The notes beneath the pieces are model-generated. The model saw only the letters and a list, made by a program, of their open reading frames with translations, made no database searches and was not told the origin of the DNA. Shown piece after piece: positions 25,739 through 34,204 of a stretch of 64,000 nt of DNA (within the stretch, counting starts at the first letter, position 1; each line of letters starts with the position of its first letter). Position numbers and translations under genes: made by a program. This DNA comes from Baekduia soli. Lineage in GTDB: Bacteria > Actinomycetota > Thermoleophilia > Solirubrobacterales > Solirubrobacteraceae. The stretch is taken from assembly GCF_007970665.1 (NCBI RefSeq), contig NZ_CP042430.1, forward strand, positions 2,852,001 through 2,916,000, written 5' to 3'.

Positions 25739-26678
25739 CCCTCGCGCCCGGCGCCGCCTGGCCGTCGCCCTGTCCGTCGCGCTCTGCGCGGCGGTCGCCG
25801 GCGGCTGCGGGCTGGGCGCGGGCGCGGCACCGAGCGAGACCCAGCTGTTGGTCAGCCAGGACTTCGGCGCCCGTCCGCTGGCGCTGGCCGACCAGCCCAA
25901 GACCGGCGGGTCGGACACCGTGATGCGCCTGCTGCAGCGCAACGTCAAGACCGTGACCCTGCGCTTCGGCGGCAAGTTCGTGCAGTCGATCGACGGCGTG
26001 GCGGGCGGGACCCGGGCGGGCCGGCCGGTCGACTGGTTCTTCTACGTCAACGGCCTGGAGGCCGACACGGGCGCGACGTCGGTGCGCGTCCACGCCGGCG
26101 ACCGCGTGTGGTGGGACTTCCACGACTGGGGCGTCACCGACCACGTGCCCGCTGTCGTCGGCCAGTTCCCTGAGCCGTTCCTGCACGGGGTGGACGGCCG
26201 CCGGCTGCCGACGCGCGTGGAGTGCGTCGACCAGAAGGACCCCGCCTGCCAGTCCGTGCAGGACCGCCTGGTCGGGTTCGGCCTGCCGGCCTCCAAGGGC
26301 GGGATCGCCAACAGCTTCGTCGCCGACACGCTGCGCATCCTCGTCGGGCCCTGGCGGGTGCTGCGCGAGGACACGACCGCGCGCCTCATCGAGCGCGGGC
26401 CGGGGCGAAGCGGCGTCTACGCGCGCCCGTCCGCCGACGGGCGCTCGATCGCCGTGCTCGACGCGGCGGGCCGCACGACCCGGACGCTGGGCCCGGGCAC
26501 CGGCCTCATCGCAGCCACCTCGGCCGCCGACAACTCCGACCCCGTCTGGGTCGTGACCGGCACCGACGCCCGCGGCGTGCAGGCCGCGGCGGCCGCGCTG
26601 GACGAGGGCGCCCTGAGCGGGCGCTTCGCCGTCGCGGTCGTGGGTGGCAGGCCGGTCGCGCTGCCCGACCGAGGGTGA
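25731..26678 (+). CDS. DUF4430 lipoprotein (putative extracellular cobalamin binder)
   Basis: 315 aa from TTG 25731, overlapping the previous stop. Lipobox VAGGC with lipidated Cys26. DUF4430 at ~60-118: VMRLLQRNVKTVTLRFGGKF, SIDGV, WFFYVNG and VHAGDRVWWDFHDW. The region after ~130 (VVGQFPEPFLHGVDGRR, with Cys pair ECVDQKDPAC) is lineage-specific. Surface-anchored; with the preceding secreted DUF4430 protein and the downstream toroid protein it would present cobalamin to the ECF transporter. The binding role is inferred from domain and riboswitch context. Confidence 0.85.
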   Translation: MPSPRARRRLAVALSVALCAAVAGGCGLGAGAAPSETQLLVSQDFGARPLALADQPKTGGSDTVMRLLQRNVKTVTLRFGGKFVQSIDGVAGGTRAGRPVDWFFYVNGLEADTGATSVRVHAGDRVWWDFHDWGVTDHVPAVVGQFPEPFLHGVDGRRLPTRVECVDQKDPACQSVQDRLVGFGLPASKGGIANSFVADTLRILVGPWRVLREDTTARLIERGPGRSGVYARPSADGRSIAVLDAAGRTTRTLGPGTGLIAATSAADNSDPVWVVTGTDARGVQAAAAALDEGALSGRFAVAVVGGRPVALPDRG

Positions 26679-26728
26679 GCGGGCGGTGAGCGGCACATGA
26701 TCTACCAGCGGCGGGCCAGCCCCTGCAC

Positions 26729-27580
26729 GTGGCGCGCGCCGTCGCCGGCGCGGCGTGGTGCTGCGCGCTGGCCGCCGCCGCCCTGGCCGCCCAGCACCCC
26801 GTCGTGCTCGGGACCCTCGCGCTCGTCATCCTGGCCGCGGCCGCCGCCGCGGGCGTGCTGCGCGAGGTCGGGCGCACCGCGCTGTGGATGGCGCCGTGGG
26901 CGGTGGTCATCGCGTTGATCAACATGCTCGTGGTCCGCGACGGCCTGACCGTGATCGCGCGCCTCGGCGAGGTGCCCCCGTTCGGCCAGATCGACCTCAC
27001 GCTGGAGGCGCTGGTCTACGGCCTGCTGTTCGGCCTGCGGCTGCTCGTGGTCTCGTTGGCCTTCGCGCTGTTCACCGTCGCCGTCGACCCCGACGACCTG
27101 CTGCGCGTCCTGCGCCGCGTCTCGGTCCGCTCGGCGCTGGCCGCCACGCTGGCGACGCGGCTGGTGCCCGTGCTGGCCGCCGACGCGCGGCGGATCGACG
27201 AGGCGCGCCGCTGCCGGCCCGACGGCGGCGGCCGCGGGCCCGCGGCGCGCGTCGCGGTCCTGCGCGCCGTGGCCGGCGGGGCGCTGGACCGTGCGCTCGA
27301 CGTCGCCGCCACGCTCGAGGTCCGCGGGTACGGCAGCGCGCGGCGCGGCTCGTGGCGTGCGCTGCGCTCCGGGCGGCCGTGGTCGCGCCACGACCTCGGC
27401 TTCACCGCCTCGGCGCTGGCGCTGGCCGCGGTGACGGTCGCCGACCGCCTCGGCGGCCTGGCGGCCTACGACCCGTACCCGACGCTGCACGGCGCGCCCG
27501 CCGGGCAGGTGCTCGCGGTCGCCGCCGGGATCGCGCTGGTCGCGCTCGCGCCGCTGGCCGCGCGGAGGGGCATCCGATGA
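26729..27580 (+). CDS. ecfT: ECF transporter transmembrane component EcfT (5' end probably frameshifted)
   Basis: 283 aa as read from GTG 26729. About six hydrophobic helices. The two coupling motifs of EcfT are seen: ADARRIDEARRCR and LEVRGYGSARRG (Ala-Arg-Gly type). An upstream ATG at 26697 starts MIYQRRASP, the usual EcfT N-terminus, but a four-C run at 26720-26723 throws it out of frame; one more C gives MIYQRRASPLHVARAVAGAAW and a 294-aa protein. Connects the two ATPase halves to the S component. Overlaps the ATPase start by ATGA. Confidence 0.85.
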   Translation: MARAVAGAAWCCALAAAALAAQHPVVLGTLALVILAAAAAAGVLREVGRTALWMAPWAVVIALINMLVVRDGLTVIARLGEVPPFGQIDLTLEALVYGLLFGLRLLVVSLAFALFTVAVDPDDLLRVLRRVSVRSALAATLATRLVPVLAADARRIDEARRCRPDGGGRGPAARVAVLRAVAGGALDRALDVAATLEVRGYGSARRGSWRALRSGRPWSRHDLGFTASALALAAVTVADRLGGLAAYDPYPTLHGAPAGQVLAVAAGIALVALAPLAARRGIR

Positions 27581-29180
27581 CGCTGCTGGAGCTCGAGGGC
27601 GTCACCTACACCTACGCGGGTGGCCGCTCTCCGGCCCTGCGCGACGTCTCGCTGACCGTCGAGGAGGGCGAGTTCGTCGTGCTGGCGGGCCGCTCGGCCG
27701 GCGGCAAGTCCACGCTGCTGCGCGCCGCGGCCGGCCTCGTGCCCCACTTCCACGGCGGGACGTTCGCCGGCCGCGTGACGCTCGCCGGGATGGACACGCG
27801 CGACCACGGGCCCGCCGAGCTCTCGGTGGTCGCGGGCTCGCTGTTCCAGGACCCCGAGTCCCAGGTCGTGCTGACCACGGTGCGCGCCGAGCTCGCCTTC
27901 CCGCTGGAGAACCGCGGGCACGCCCCGGCCGCGGTGGCGCGCGGCGTCGAGGAGGCGGCGCTGGCCCTGGGGATCGGGCACCTGCTCGACCGCCCGACGG
28001 GACAGCTGTCCGGCGGCGAGCTGCAGCGCGTCGCACTCGGCGCCGCGCTGGCCGGCCGCCCGCGCCTCGTGCTCCTCGACGAGCCCACGTCGCAGCTGGA
28101 CCCTGTGGCGGGCGACGAGCTCATCTGGCTCCTGCGTCGCCTCAACGAGGAGTGGGGCACGACGATCCTGCTCGCCGAGCACCGGCTCGAGCGCTGCCTG
28201 GCGGCTGCCGACCGCGTCATCGCCATGGCCGAGGGCGCCGTGGCCTGCGACGCGCCGCCGCGCGCGTTCCTGTCCTGGGCCGGCGCCGCCCAGCCCGAGC
28301 TGCAGACCCCCGTGGCGCGCATGTTCGCGTCCGCGGGCATCACGCCGCCGCCCACGGGCGTCAAGGAGGCCCGCGCCGCGCTGCGCGCCCGCGACGCGCT
28401 GCCCGGCGCCGCGGCCCCGGGGAGGAGGGCGCCGACGGCGCCGCGCCCCGCCGGCCCGGGCGCCGTGAGCGCCGCGCCGCCGCGCTGGCCTTCGACGGCG
28501 TCTGGCACGAGCACCGGGGCGGCGCCGCCGTCCTGCGCGGCGTGGACCTCGCGGTGGCCCGGGGCGAGCGCGTGGCGCTCATGGGCCGCAACGGCGCGGG
28601 CAAGTCGACGCTGCTGCGCCACGGCGCCGGGCTCATGGCGCCGACGCGCGGCCGCGTGCACCGCGCCGGCCGCGTCGCCCTCCTGCTCCAGGACCCCAAC
28701 GACTACCTCCTGCATGAGTGCGTCGCCGACGAGGCCTCGCCGGCGGCCCTGGCGGCCGTCGGCCTCGAGCACCTCGGCGACCGCCACCCTCACGACCTCT
28801 CCGGCGGCCAGCGCCAGCGCCTCGCGCTGGCCATCGTGCTCGACAGCGACCGGCCCGCCGCGGTCGTCGCCCTCGACGAGCCGACGCGCGGGATGGACCG
28901 CACGGCCAAGGCCCAGCTGGCCGAGCGCCTGCACGGTCTGGCCGGGATGGGCGCCGCGATCGTCGTCGCGACCCACGACCCCGAGTTCGCCGCCGAGGTC
29001 GCCGACCGCGTCGTGCTCATGGCCGAGGGCCGCGTCATCGCCGACGGCCCCGCGGCCACCGTGCTGGCCGGCGGCTGGTACTTCGCGACCGAGACCGCGC
29101 GCGTCACCGACGGCCGGGCGCTGCTGCCCGCCGACGGGGCGGCCGTCCTGGCCCGCGGCGCCGGGGTGGTCGCGCCATGA
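27577..29180 (+). pseudogene. Fused double ECF ATPase (EcfA-EcfA'), one frameshift
   Basis: Starts ATG 27577 (MTLLELEGVTYTYAGG). First ATPase: Walker A GRSAGGKST (an unusual Ser-Ala before GGKST), signature LSGGELQRVALG, Walker B LVLLDEPTSQLDP. The frame is lost at a four-G run (28419-28422); one more G would continue GEEGADGAAP into the second ATPase: [38 protein letters not shown] and H-loop ATHDPEF, ending at 29180. Both halves are complete, so it is likely one ~535-aa protein in vivo. It energises the cobalamin ECF importer on the cytoplasmic face. Confidence 0.85.
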
Positions 29181-29842
29181 CGTGGCAGGTGAGCACGCTG
29201 GCGCTGCTGGCCGTCGTGCTGACCGCCGGCTTCGCCTGGTACGAGCGCACGCACCCGTCGTCGAAGGTCCTCGCGCTCGTGGCGACGCTCGCCGCGCTGG
29301 CCGCCCTGGGACGCGTGGCGTTCGCGCCGCTGCCCAACGTCAAGCCGACGACCGACCTCGTCTTCCTCAGCGGCTACGTGCTCGGCGGCGCGCCGGGCTT
29401 CGCCGTCGGCGCCGTCGCGGGCGTGGCCTCCAACCTCGTCTTCGGCCAAGGCCCCTGGACGCCGTGGCAGATGACGGGCTGGGGCCTGATCGGCATGGCG
29501 GGCGCCGGTTGGGCGCTGCTCACGCGCCGGCGCCTGCCACGCATCCCGACCGCCGGCGTGCTCGTCCTGTGCGGCCTCGGCTTCGGGCTGCTGACCAACC
29601 TCTCGACGCTGACCGCGGCCGGTCGCACGCCGTCGTGGTCGCAGTGGGCGGCCACGGAGGTCTCCGGCCTGCCCTTCGACATCGCCCACGCCGTCGGCAA
29701 CGTGGTGTTCTTCGTGGCCTTCGGGCCCGCGTTCGTCCGCGTGCTGCAGCGCTACCGCGTCCGCCTGCAGGTCTCCTGGACCGCCGAGGACGCCCCGCGC
29801 GCCCTGCCCGCCCCGCTCCCCGACCCCGGACCCCACCGATGA
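29177..29842 (+). CDS. ECF transporter S component (putative cobalamin-specific)
   Basis: 221 aa, six predicted membrane helices. ECF S-type phrases: TTDLVFLSGYVLGGAPGFAVGAVAG and NLVFGQGPWTPWQMTGWGLIGMAG, where small residues face the coupling protein. Coupled to the ATPase (ATGA) and to the next gene (ATGA). Specificity for cobalamin is inferred from the riboswitch and the DUF4430 partners; it is not readable from the sequence itself. Confidence 0.85.
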   Translation: MTWQVSTLALLAVVLTAGFAWYERTHPSSKVLALVATLAALAALGRVAFAPLPNVKPTTDLVFLSGYVLGGAPGFAVGAVAGVASNLVFGQGPWTPWQMTGWGLIGMAGAGWALLTRRRLPRIPTAGVLVLCGLGFGLLTNLSTLTAAGRTPSWSQWAATEVSGLPFDIAHAVGNVVFFVAFGPAFVRVLQRYRVRLQVSWTAEDAPRALPAPLPDPGPHR

Positions 29843-30741
29843 CCCTCACGCACCGCCTCCGCCTCCTCGTCCTGCCGACCCTGGCCGCCCTGGCCGCGGC
29901 CGTCCCGGCCGCCTCGGCCTCCGACGCCGGGGCCGCCCGCACCGGGGCGGCGTGGCTCGCCGCCGCGGTCCCGGCCGGCGCCGACGGCCAGTCGGCCGAC
30001 GCGATCGTCGCGCTGCGCGCGGCCGGGCGGCTGCCGGCCGCCGAGGCCGCACGCCGTGCCCGGACCCTGCGCGGAGGCGCCGCGCGCTACGCCCTGACCG
30101 CCGGCGCGACCGGCAAGGTCATCCTCGGCCTCGTGGCCGCGCGCTCGGGCAGCGCGCGCTGCGGCACGGGCGTCGACCTGCTGCGGCGCCTGCAGGGCTA
30201 CGGCCGGGCCGGCCGCTACGGGGCCACGATCTTCGACCAGACGCTCGGCATGCTGGCGATCCGCGCGCTGCACGCCGGGCCGTCGGCCTCCACGGTGCGG
30301 GTGCTCCTGGGCGCTCGCGGCGGCGGAGGCTGGAACTTCAACCTCACGCGCTCGGGCGGCCGGCCCGACGACGTCACGAGCACCGCGATGGCGATCCTCG
30401 CCGCGCGCGGCGCCGGGGTGTCGCGCACGAACGGGACCCTGCGGGCGGGCCTGCGCTGGATGCTGGCCCAGCGGACGCCCGCGGGCGGCTTCGCGCTCGG
30501 GCGCCGCGACCGCAACGAGGCCAACTCGACGGCCCTGGCCATCGAGGCCGAGCGTGCGATGGGCCGCCGCGACCCCCGCGCCGCCTCGGCGCTCCGGGGC
30601 CTGCAGCGCTCGGGCGGGGCGTTCCAGTTCACGAGCAGCGACGCCGGCAGCCGCGTGCTGGCCTCGGTCGACGCGGTCGTCGCGCTGAGCGGCCACGTGC
30701 CACCCGTCACCGTGCTGGGCCGGACCCCGTCGTCCTGCTGA
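29839..30741 (+). CDS. Secreted alpha/alpha-toroid (prenyltransferase-repeat) protein
   Basis: 300 aa. Signal peptide RLLVLPTLAALAAAVPAASA. Repeating toroid units: ARTGAAWLAAAVP, GGGGWNFNLTRSG ... DDVTSTAMAILAA, GGFALGRRDRNEANSTALAIEA and GAFQFTSSDAGSRVLASVDAVVAL. This is the fold of squalene cyclases and also of the N-terminal domain of transcobalamin and intrinsic factor. The cyclase DxDD and QW motifs are not seen. Last gene of the riboswitch operon and coupled by ATGA, so a secreted partner of the DUF4430 proteins in cobalamin capture is the favoured reading. Confidence 0.8.
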   Translation: MTLTHRLRLLVLPTLAALAAAVPAASASDAGAARTGAAWLAAAVPAGADGQSADAIVALRAAGRLPAAEAARRARTLRGGAARYALTAGATGKVILGLVAARSGSARCGTGVDLLRRLQGYGRAGRYGATIFDQTLGMLAIRALHAGPSASTVRVLLGARGGGGWNFNLTRSGGRPDDVTSTAMAILAARGAGVSRTNGTLRAGLRWMLAQRTPAGGFALGRRDRNEANSTALAIEAERAMGRRDPRAASALRGLQRSGGAFQFTSSDAGSRVLASVDAVVALSGHVPPVTVLGRTPSSC

Positions 30742-30820
30742 GCCCCGGGCCGGCCGCGCGCCGCGGGACTGTCGCTTCCGATCGTTGCCGGGCGCGCTCC
30801 GATAGATTCCCGGCCCGCTC

Positions 30821-31906
30821 ATGAGGATCGGTGTCCCGAGGGAATCAGCGGAGGGCGAGCGGCGGGTGGCGCTCGTGCCCGAGGTCGTCAAGAAGCTCGT
30901 GGCCAAGGGCCACGAGGTGCTGGTGGAGGCCGGCGCGGGGGAGGGGGCCCTGGTCCCCGACGCGTTGTACGCCGAGGCCGGCGCGCAGATCGGCGACCCG
31001 TGGGGTGCGGAGGTGGTCGTCAAGGTCGCGCCGCCGTCGGCCGCCGAGCTGGGGCGCCTGTCGCGCGGGCAGACGCTGATCGGCTTCTTGAACCCGCGGG
31101 GCAACCCGGAGGGCCTTGCGGCGGTGGCCGGCGCGGGGGTCACGGCGTTTGCGATGGAGGCGATCCCGCGGATCTCGCGGGCGCAGTCGATGGACGCGCT
31201 GAGCTCGCAGTCCAACGTGTCGGGCTACAAGTCCGCGCTGCTGGGCGCCGAGCACGCCACGCGCTTCTACCCCATGTTGATGACCGCGGCGGGCACGATC
31301 CCGCCGGCCAAGGTGCTCGTGCTCGGCATCGGGGTGGCGGGGCTGCAGGCGCTGGCCACCGCGCGCCGGCTGGGGGCGCAGACCACGGGCTATGACGTGC
31401 GTCCCGAGACGGCCGAGCAGGTCGAGTCGCTGGGCGCGAAGTGGCTGGACCTGGGCCTCGAGGCCGCCGGTGAGGGCGGCTACGCGCGCGAGCTGACCGA
31501 TGAGGAGAAGGCCGCCCAGCAGCAGGCGCTGACCGATGCGACCAAGGGCTTTGACGTGGTGATCACCACGGCGCTGGTGCCGGGCCGCCCGGCCCCGCGG
31601 CTGGTGACCGCCGAGGCCGTGGAGGGCATGAAGCCCGGCAGCGTGATCGTCGACCTGGCCGGCGAGACCGGGGGCAACTGCGAGTTGACCGAGCCCGGCC
31701 AGACCGTGGTCCGCCACCACGTGACGATCGTCTCGCCGCTGAACCTGCCGGCCACGATGCCCGAGCACGCCAGCGCGCTGTACGCGCGCAACCTGCAGGC
31801 CCTGATCGAGCTGCTGGCCGACGAGCAGACCGGCGCGCTGGCCCCCGACTTCGATGACGAGATCGTCACGGGCGCCTGCGTCGTCCGCGACGGGGAGGTG
31901 CGCTGA
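30821..31906 (+). CDS. pntAA: NAD(P) transhydrogenase subunit alpha part 1 (NAD-binding)
   Basis: 361 aa. Starts MRIGVPRESAEGERRVALVPEVV as in PntA and alanine dehydrogenases. NAD-binding GIGVAGLQALATARRLGA at ~167-184, with RPETAEQVESLGA. Domain dI of the proton-translocating transhydrogenase, cytoplasmic. The stop overlaps the next start (TGATG). The three-gene split form is typical of many bacteria. It supplies NADPH at the expense of proton motive force. Confidence 0.95.
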   Translation: MRIGVPRESAEGERRVALVPEVVKKLVAKGHEVLVEAGAGEGALVPDALYAEAGAQIGDPWGAEVVVKVAPPSAAELGRLSRGQTLIGFLNPRGNPEGLAAVAGAGVTAFAMEAIPRISRAQSMDALSSQSNVSGYKSALLGAEHATRFYPMLMTAAGTIPPAKVLVLGIGVAGLQALATARRLGAQTTGYDVRPETAEQVESLGAKWLDLGLEAAGEGGYARELTDEEKAAQQQALTDATKGFDVVITTALVPGRPAPRLVTAEAVEGMKPGSVIVDLAGETGGNCELTEPGQTVVRHHVTIVSPLNLPATMPEHASALYARNLQALIELLADEQTGALAPDFDDEIVTGACVVRDGEVR

Positions 31907-32250
31907 TGAGCTCGCAGCTGGTGACGAACCTGTCGATCCTGGTGCTGGCCGGGTTCGTCGGCTACGCCGTGATCTCCAAGGTGCCCAACACGCTGCACAC
32001 GCCGTTGATGTCGGGCACCAACGCGATCCACGGGATCGTCGTGCTGGGCGGCATCATCATCCTGGTGCAGGGTGCCGCGCCCGGGTTCCTGAACAAACTG
32101 CTGCTGGTCATCGCGGTGGTGTTCGGCACGATCAACGTCGTCGGCGGCTTCCTGGTCACCGACCGCATGCTCGAGATGTTCAAGGGTGGGCGGGGACGGG
32201 GTCAGGCCGACGTCGAGGCCGGGCCCTCCGAGGACGGCCCGAAGGCATGA
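31906..32250 (+). CDS. pntAB: NAD(P) transhydrogenase subunit alpha part 2 (membrane)
   Basis: 114 aa. Three to four hydrophobic helices with VGYAVISKVPNTLHTPLMSGTNAIHGIVVLG, the invariant stretch of this subunit, and VVGGFLVTDRMLEMF. Forms part of the proton channel (domain dII). Overlaps both neighbours. Confidence 0.95.
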   Translation: MSSQLVTNLSILVLAGFVGYAVISKVPNTLHTPLMSGTNAIHGIVVLGGIIILVQGAAPGFLNKLLLVIAVVFGTINVVGGFLVTDRMLEMFKGGRGRGQADVEAGPSEDGPKA

Positions 32251-33659
32251 TCGTCGCCAGCTTCGTGACCGACTCGAACTTCCGGGCGGTCCTGTACATC
32301 GTCAGCTTCGGCCTGTTCATCTACGGGTTGTCGGGGCTGACGGGTCCCAAGACGGCGGTGCGGGGCAACCGGATCGCCTCGGTGGGCATGGCGGTGGCGA
32401 TCGTGGCCACGCTGCTGGTCCCGCACCTGTCCAACGTGGTGTTGATCATCGTCGGGGTGGCGATCGGCACCGCGGTCGGCGTGCCCGCGGCGCGCCAGGT
32501 CAAGATGACCCAGATGCCGCAGATGGTCGCGCTGTTCAACGGCGTGGGCGGTGGGGCCGTGGCGCTGATCGCCTGGGTGGAGTTCCGCGACTCAGGCGGC
32601 TTTGCCGACGTGCCCACCTACGTGGCGATCTTCTCGTGCTTTGCCGCCATCGTGGGATCCGTGTCGTTCTGGGGATCCAACGTGGCGTTCGCCAAGCTGC
32701 AGGAGCTCATCACGGGCAAGCCGATCAGCCCGTTCGGGCCCGCCCAGGCGCTGGTCAACGGGCTGCTGCTGGCCGTCGCGGTGGCCTGCGGGGCGGCGAT
32801 CGTGGCCGGCAGTCATCACGAGATCCTGATCATCGGCCTGCTGGTCGCCGCGGCGCTGGTGGGCAACCTGCTCGTGCTGCCCATCGGCGGCGCCGACATG
32901 CCCGTGGTGATCTCCACCCTGAACGCGTTCACCGGCCTGAGCGCCGCGGCCACCGGCGTGGCCTTGAACAACACCGCGCTGATCGTCGCCGGCATGATCG
33001 TCGGCGCGTCGGGCACCCTGCTGACCCAGCAGATGGCCGTGGCCATGAACCGCACGATCCCCTCCGTCCTGCTCGGCGGCTTCGGCGGCGAGGTGACCGC
33101 CGCGGCCGGCGCGCACGCCGCCGGCGGGACCGTGCGCGCCACCAGCGCGGCCGACGTGGCCATCCAGATGGCCTACGCCCGCCTGGTCGTCGTCGTGCCC
33201 GGCTACGGCATGGCCGTCTCCCAGGCCCAGCACGCCGTCAGGGAGATGGCCAAGCTGCTGGAGGCCAAGGGCGTCGAGGTCAAGTACGCCATCCACCCCG
33301 TCGCCGGGCGCATGCCCGGCCACATGAACGTCCTGTTGGCCGAGGCCGACGTCCCCTACGAGCAGCTGCGCGAGATGGACGACATCAACGGCGAGTTCAG
33401 CCGCACCGACGTCGCCGTGGTCATCGGCGCCAACGACGTCACCAACCCCGACGCCCGGACCAAGCCCGACAGCCCCATCTACGGCATGCCGATCCTCAAC
33501 GTCGACGAGGCCCACAGCATCATCGTCCTCAAGCGCTCCATGAGCTCCGGGTACGCCGGCATCGACAACCCCCTCTTCGTCAACCCCAAGACCAGCATGC
33601 TCTTCGGCGACGCCAAGCAGTCGGTCTCCGACATCACCGAAGAGCTCAAGGCCCTCTGA
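32247..33659 (+). CDS. pntB: NAD(P) transhydrogenase subunit beta
   Basis: 470 aa from ATG 32247. About nine N-terminal membrane helices (dII) including GGADMPVVISTLNAFTGLSAAATG, then the NADP-binding dIII from ~290: VPGYGMAVSQAQHAV, HPVAGRMPGHMNVLLAEA, VVIGANDVTNPDA and MSSGYAGIDNPLF. Full length. Third gene of the pnt operon. Confidence 0.96.
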   Translation: MIVASFVTDSNFRAVLYIVSFGLFIYGLSGLTGPKTAVRGNRIASVGMAVAIVATLLVPHLSNVVLIIVGVAIGTAVGVPAARQVKMTQMPQMVALFNGVGGGAVALIAWVEFRDSGGFADVPTYVAIFSCFAAIVGSVSFWGSNVAFAKLQELITGKPISPFGPAQALVNGLLLAVAVACGAAIVAGSHHEILIIGLLVAAALVGNLLVLPIGGADMPVVISTLNAFTGLSAAATGVALNNTALIVAGMIVGASGTLLTQQMAVAMNRTIPSVLLGGFGGEVTAAAGAHAAGGTVRATSAADVAIQMAYARLVVVVPGYGMAVSQAQHAVREMAKLLEAKGVEVKYAIHPVAGRMPGHMNVLLAEADVPYEQLREMDDINGEFSRTDVAVVIGANDVTNPDARTKPDSPIYGMPILNVDEAHSIIVLKRSMSSGYAGIDNPLFVNPKTSMLFGDAKQSVSDITEELKAL

Positions 33660-33730
33660 GCCGGCCCAGGACCCGCGGCGATGGCCCGTCCACCCTTTCC
33701 GTGGCACGCGCGTCGGGGTAGCCTTTCCGT

Positions 33731-34120
33731 GTGAGCGCTGTGCCGCTCGGACTGAAGGCGGTGGTGGCCGTCGTGATCGTGCTCTCCGTCGCACGGGCGT
33801 TCCTCGGCGTCCCCGCCCGCCGGGGGCACGAGCGGCTGGCCCGCACGCTCGTGGGCGTGTCCATCTGCCTCTACATCCTCTCGGGCGAGGCGCTGCTGGA
33901 GGGCCAGGACGGGATGGCCGGGGCCTTCGTGGTCTGCGGCGTCGAGGCGCTGTGCCTGGCCGCCTGGGTCTCGCGCCGCCGCGACGACGACGACGGCTGG
34001 GACGACGACGGCGGCGGCGGTGGGGGCGACGGCCCCGACTCCGGGCCCCCGACGCCCATCGACTGGGACGCGTTCGATCACGCCCGGGCGGCCTGGCGGC
34101 CGCGCGAGCCCGTCGCCTAG
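33731..34120 (+). CDS. Small membrane protein with Asp/Gly-rich tail
   Basis: 129 aa from GTG 33731. Three hydrophobic segments in the first 80 residues (LKAVVAVVIVLSVARAFL, LVGVSICLYILSG and GAFVVCGVEALCLAAWV), then RRRDDDDGWDDDGGGGGGDG. Unknown function. Confidence 0.65.
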   Translation: MSAVPLGLKAVVAVVIVLSVARAFLGVPARRGHERLARTLVGVSICLYILSGEALLEGQDGMAGAFVVCGVEALCLAAWVSRRRDDDDGWDDDGGGGGGDGPDSGPPTPIDWDAFDHARAAWRPREPVA

Positions 34121-34204
34121 CCCCGGCCGGCGGCCCCTCGGCCGTCCGTCCACCGGCGGACTCACCAGTCGCACCGGCGCGTCCGTCCGCCGACGACAGG
34201 TGGG

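Noticed and set aside
17251-29180. Programmed frameshifting in the ABC and ECF ATPase genes
   Set aside because: There is no slippery heptamer with a following structure common to the sites. The breaks need different corrections (+1 or -2) and occur in unrelated genes, so run-length error is simpler.
26755-30741. One giant protein of over 1300 residues across the ECF operon
   Set aside because: It reads the EcfT part out of frame, the first ATPase in frame, the S component out of frame and the toroid protein in frame. A homopolymer indel merely removes stops; the domain-bearing frames give separate genes.
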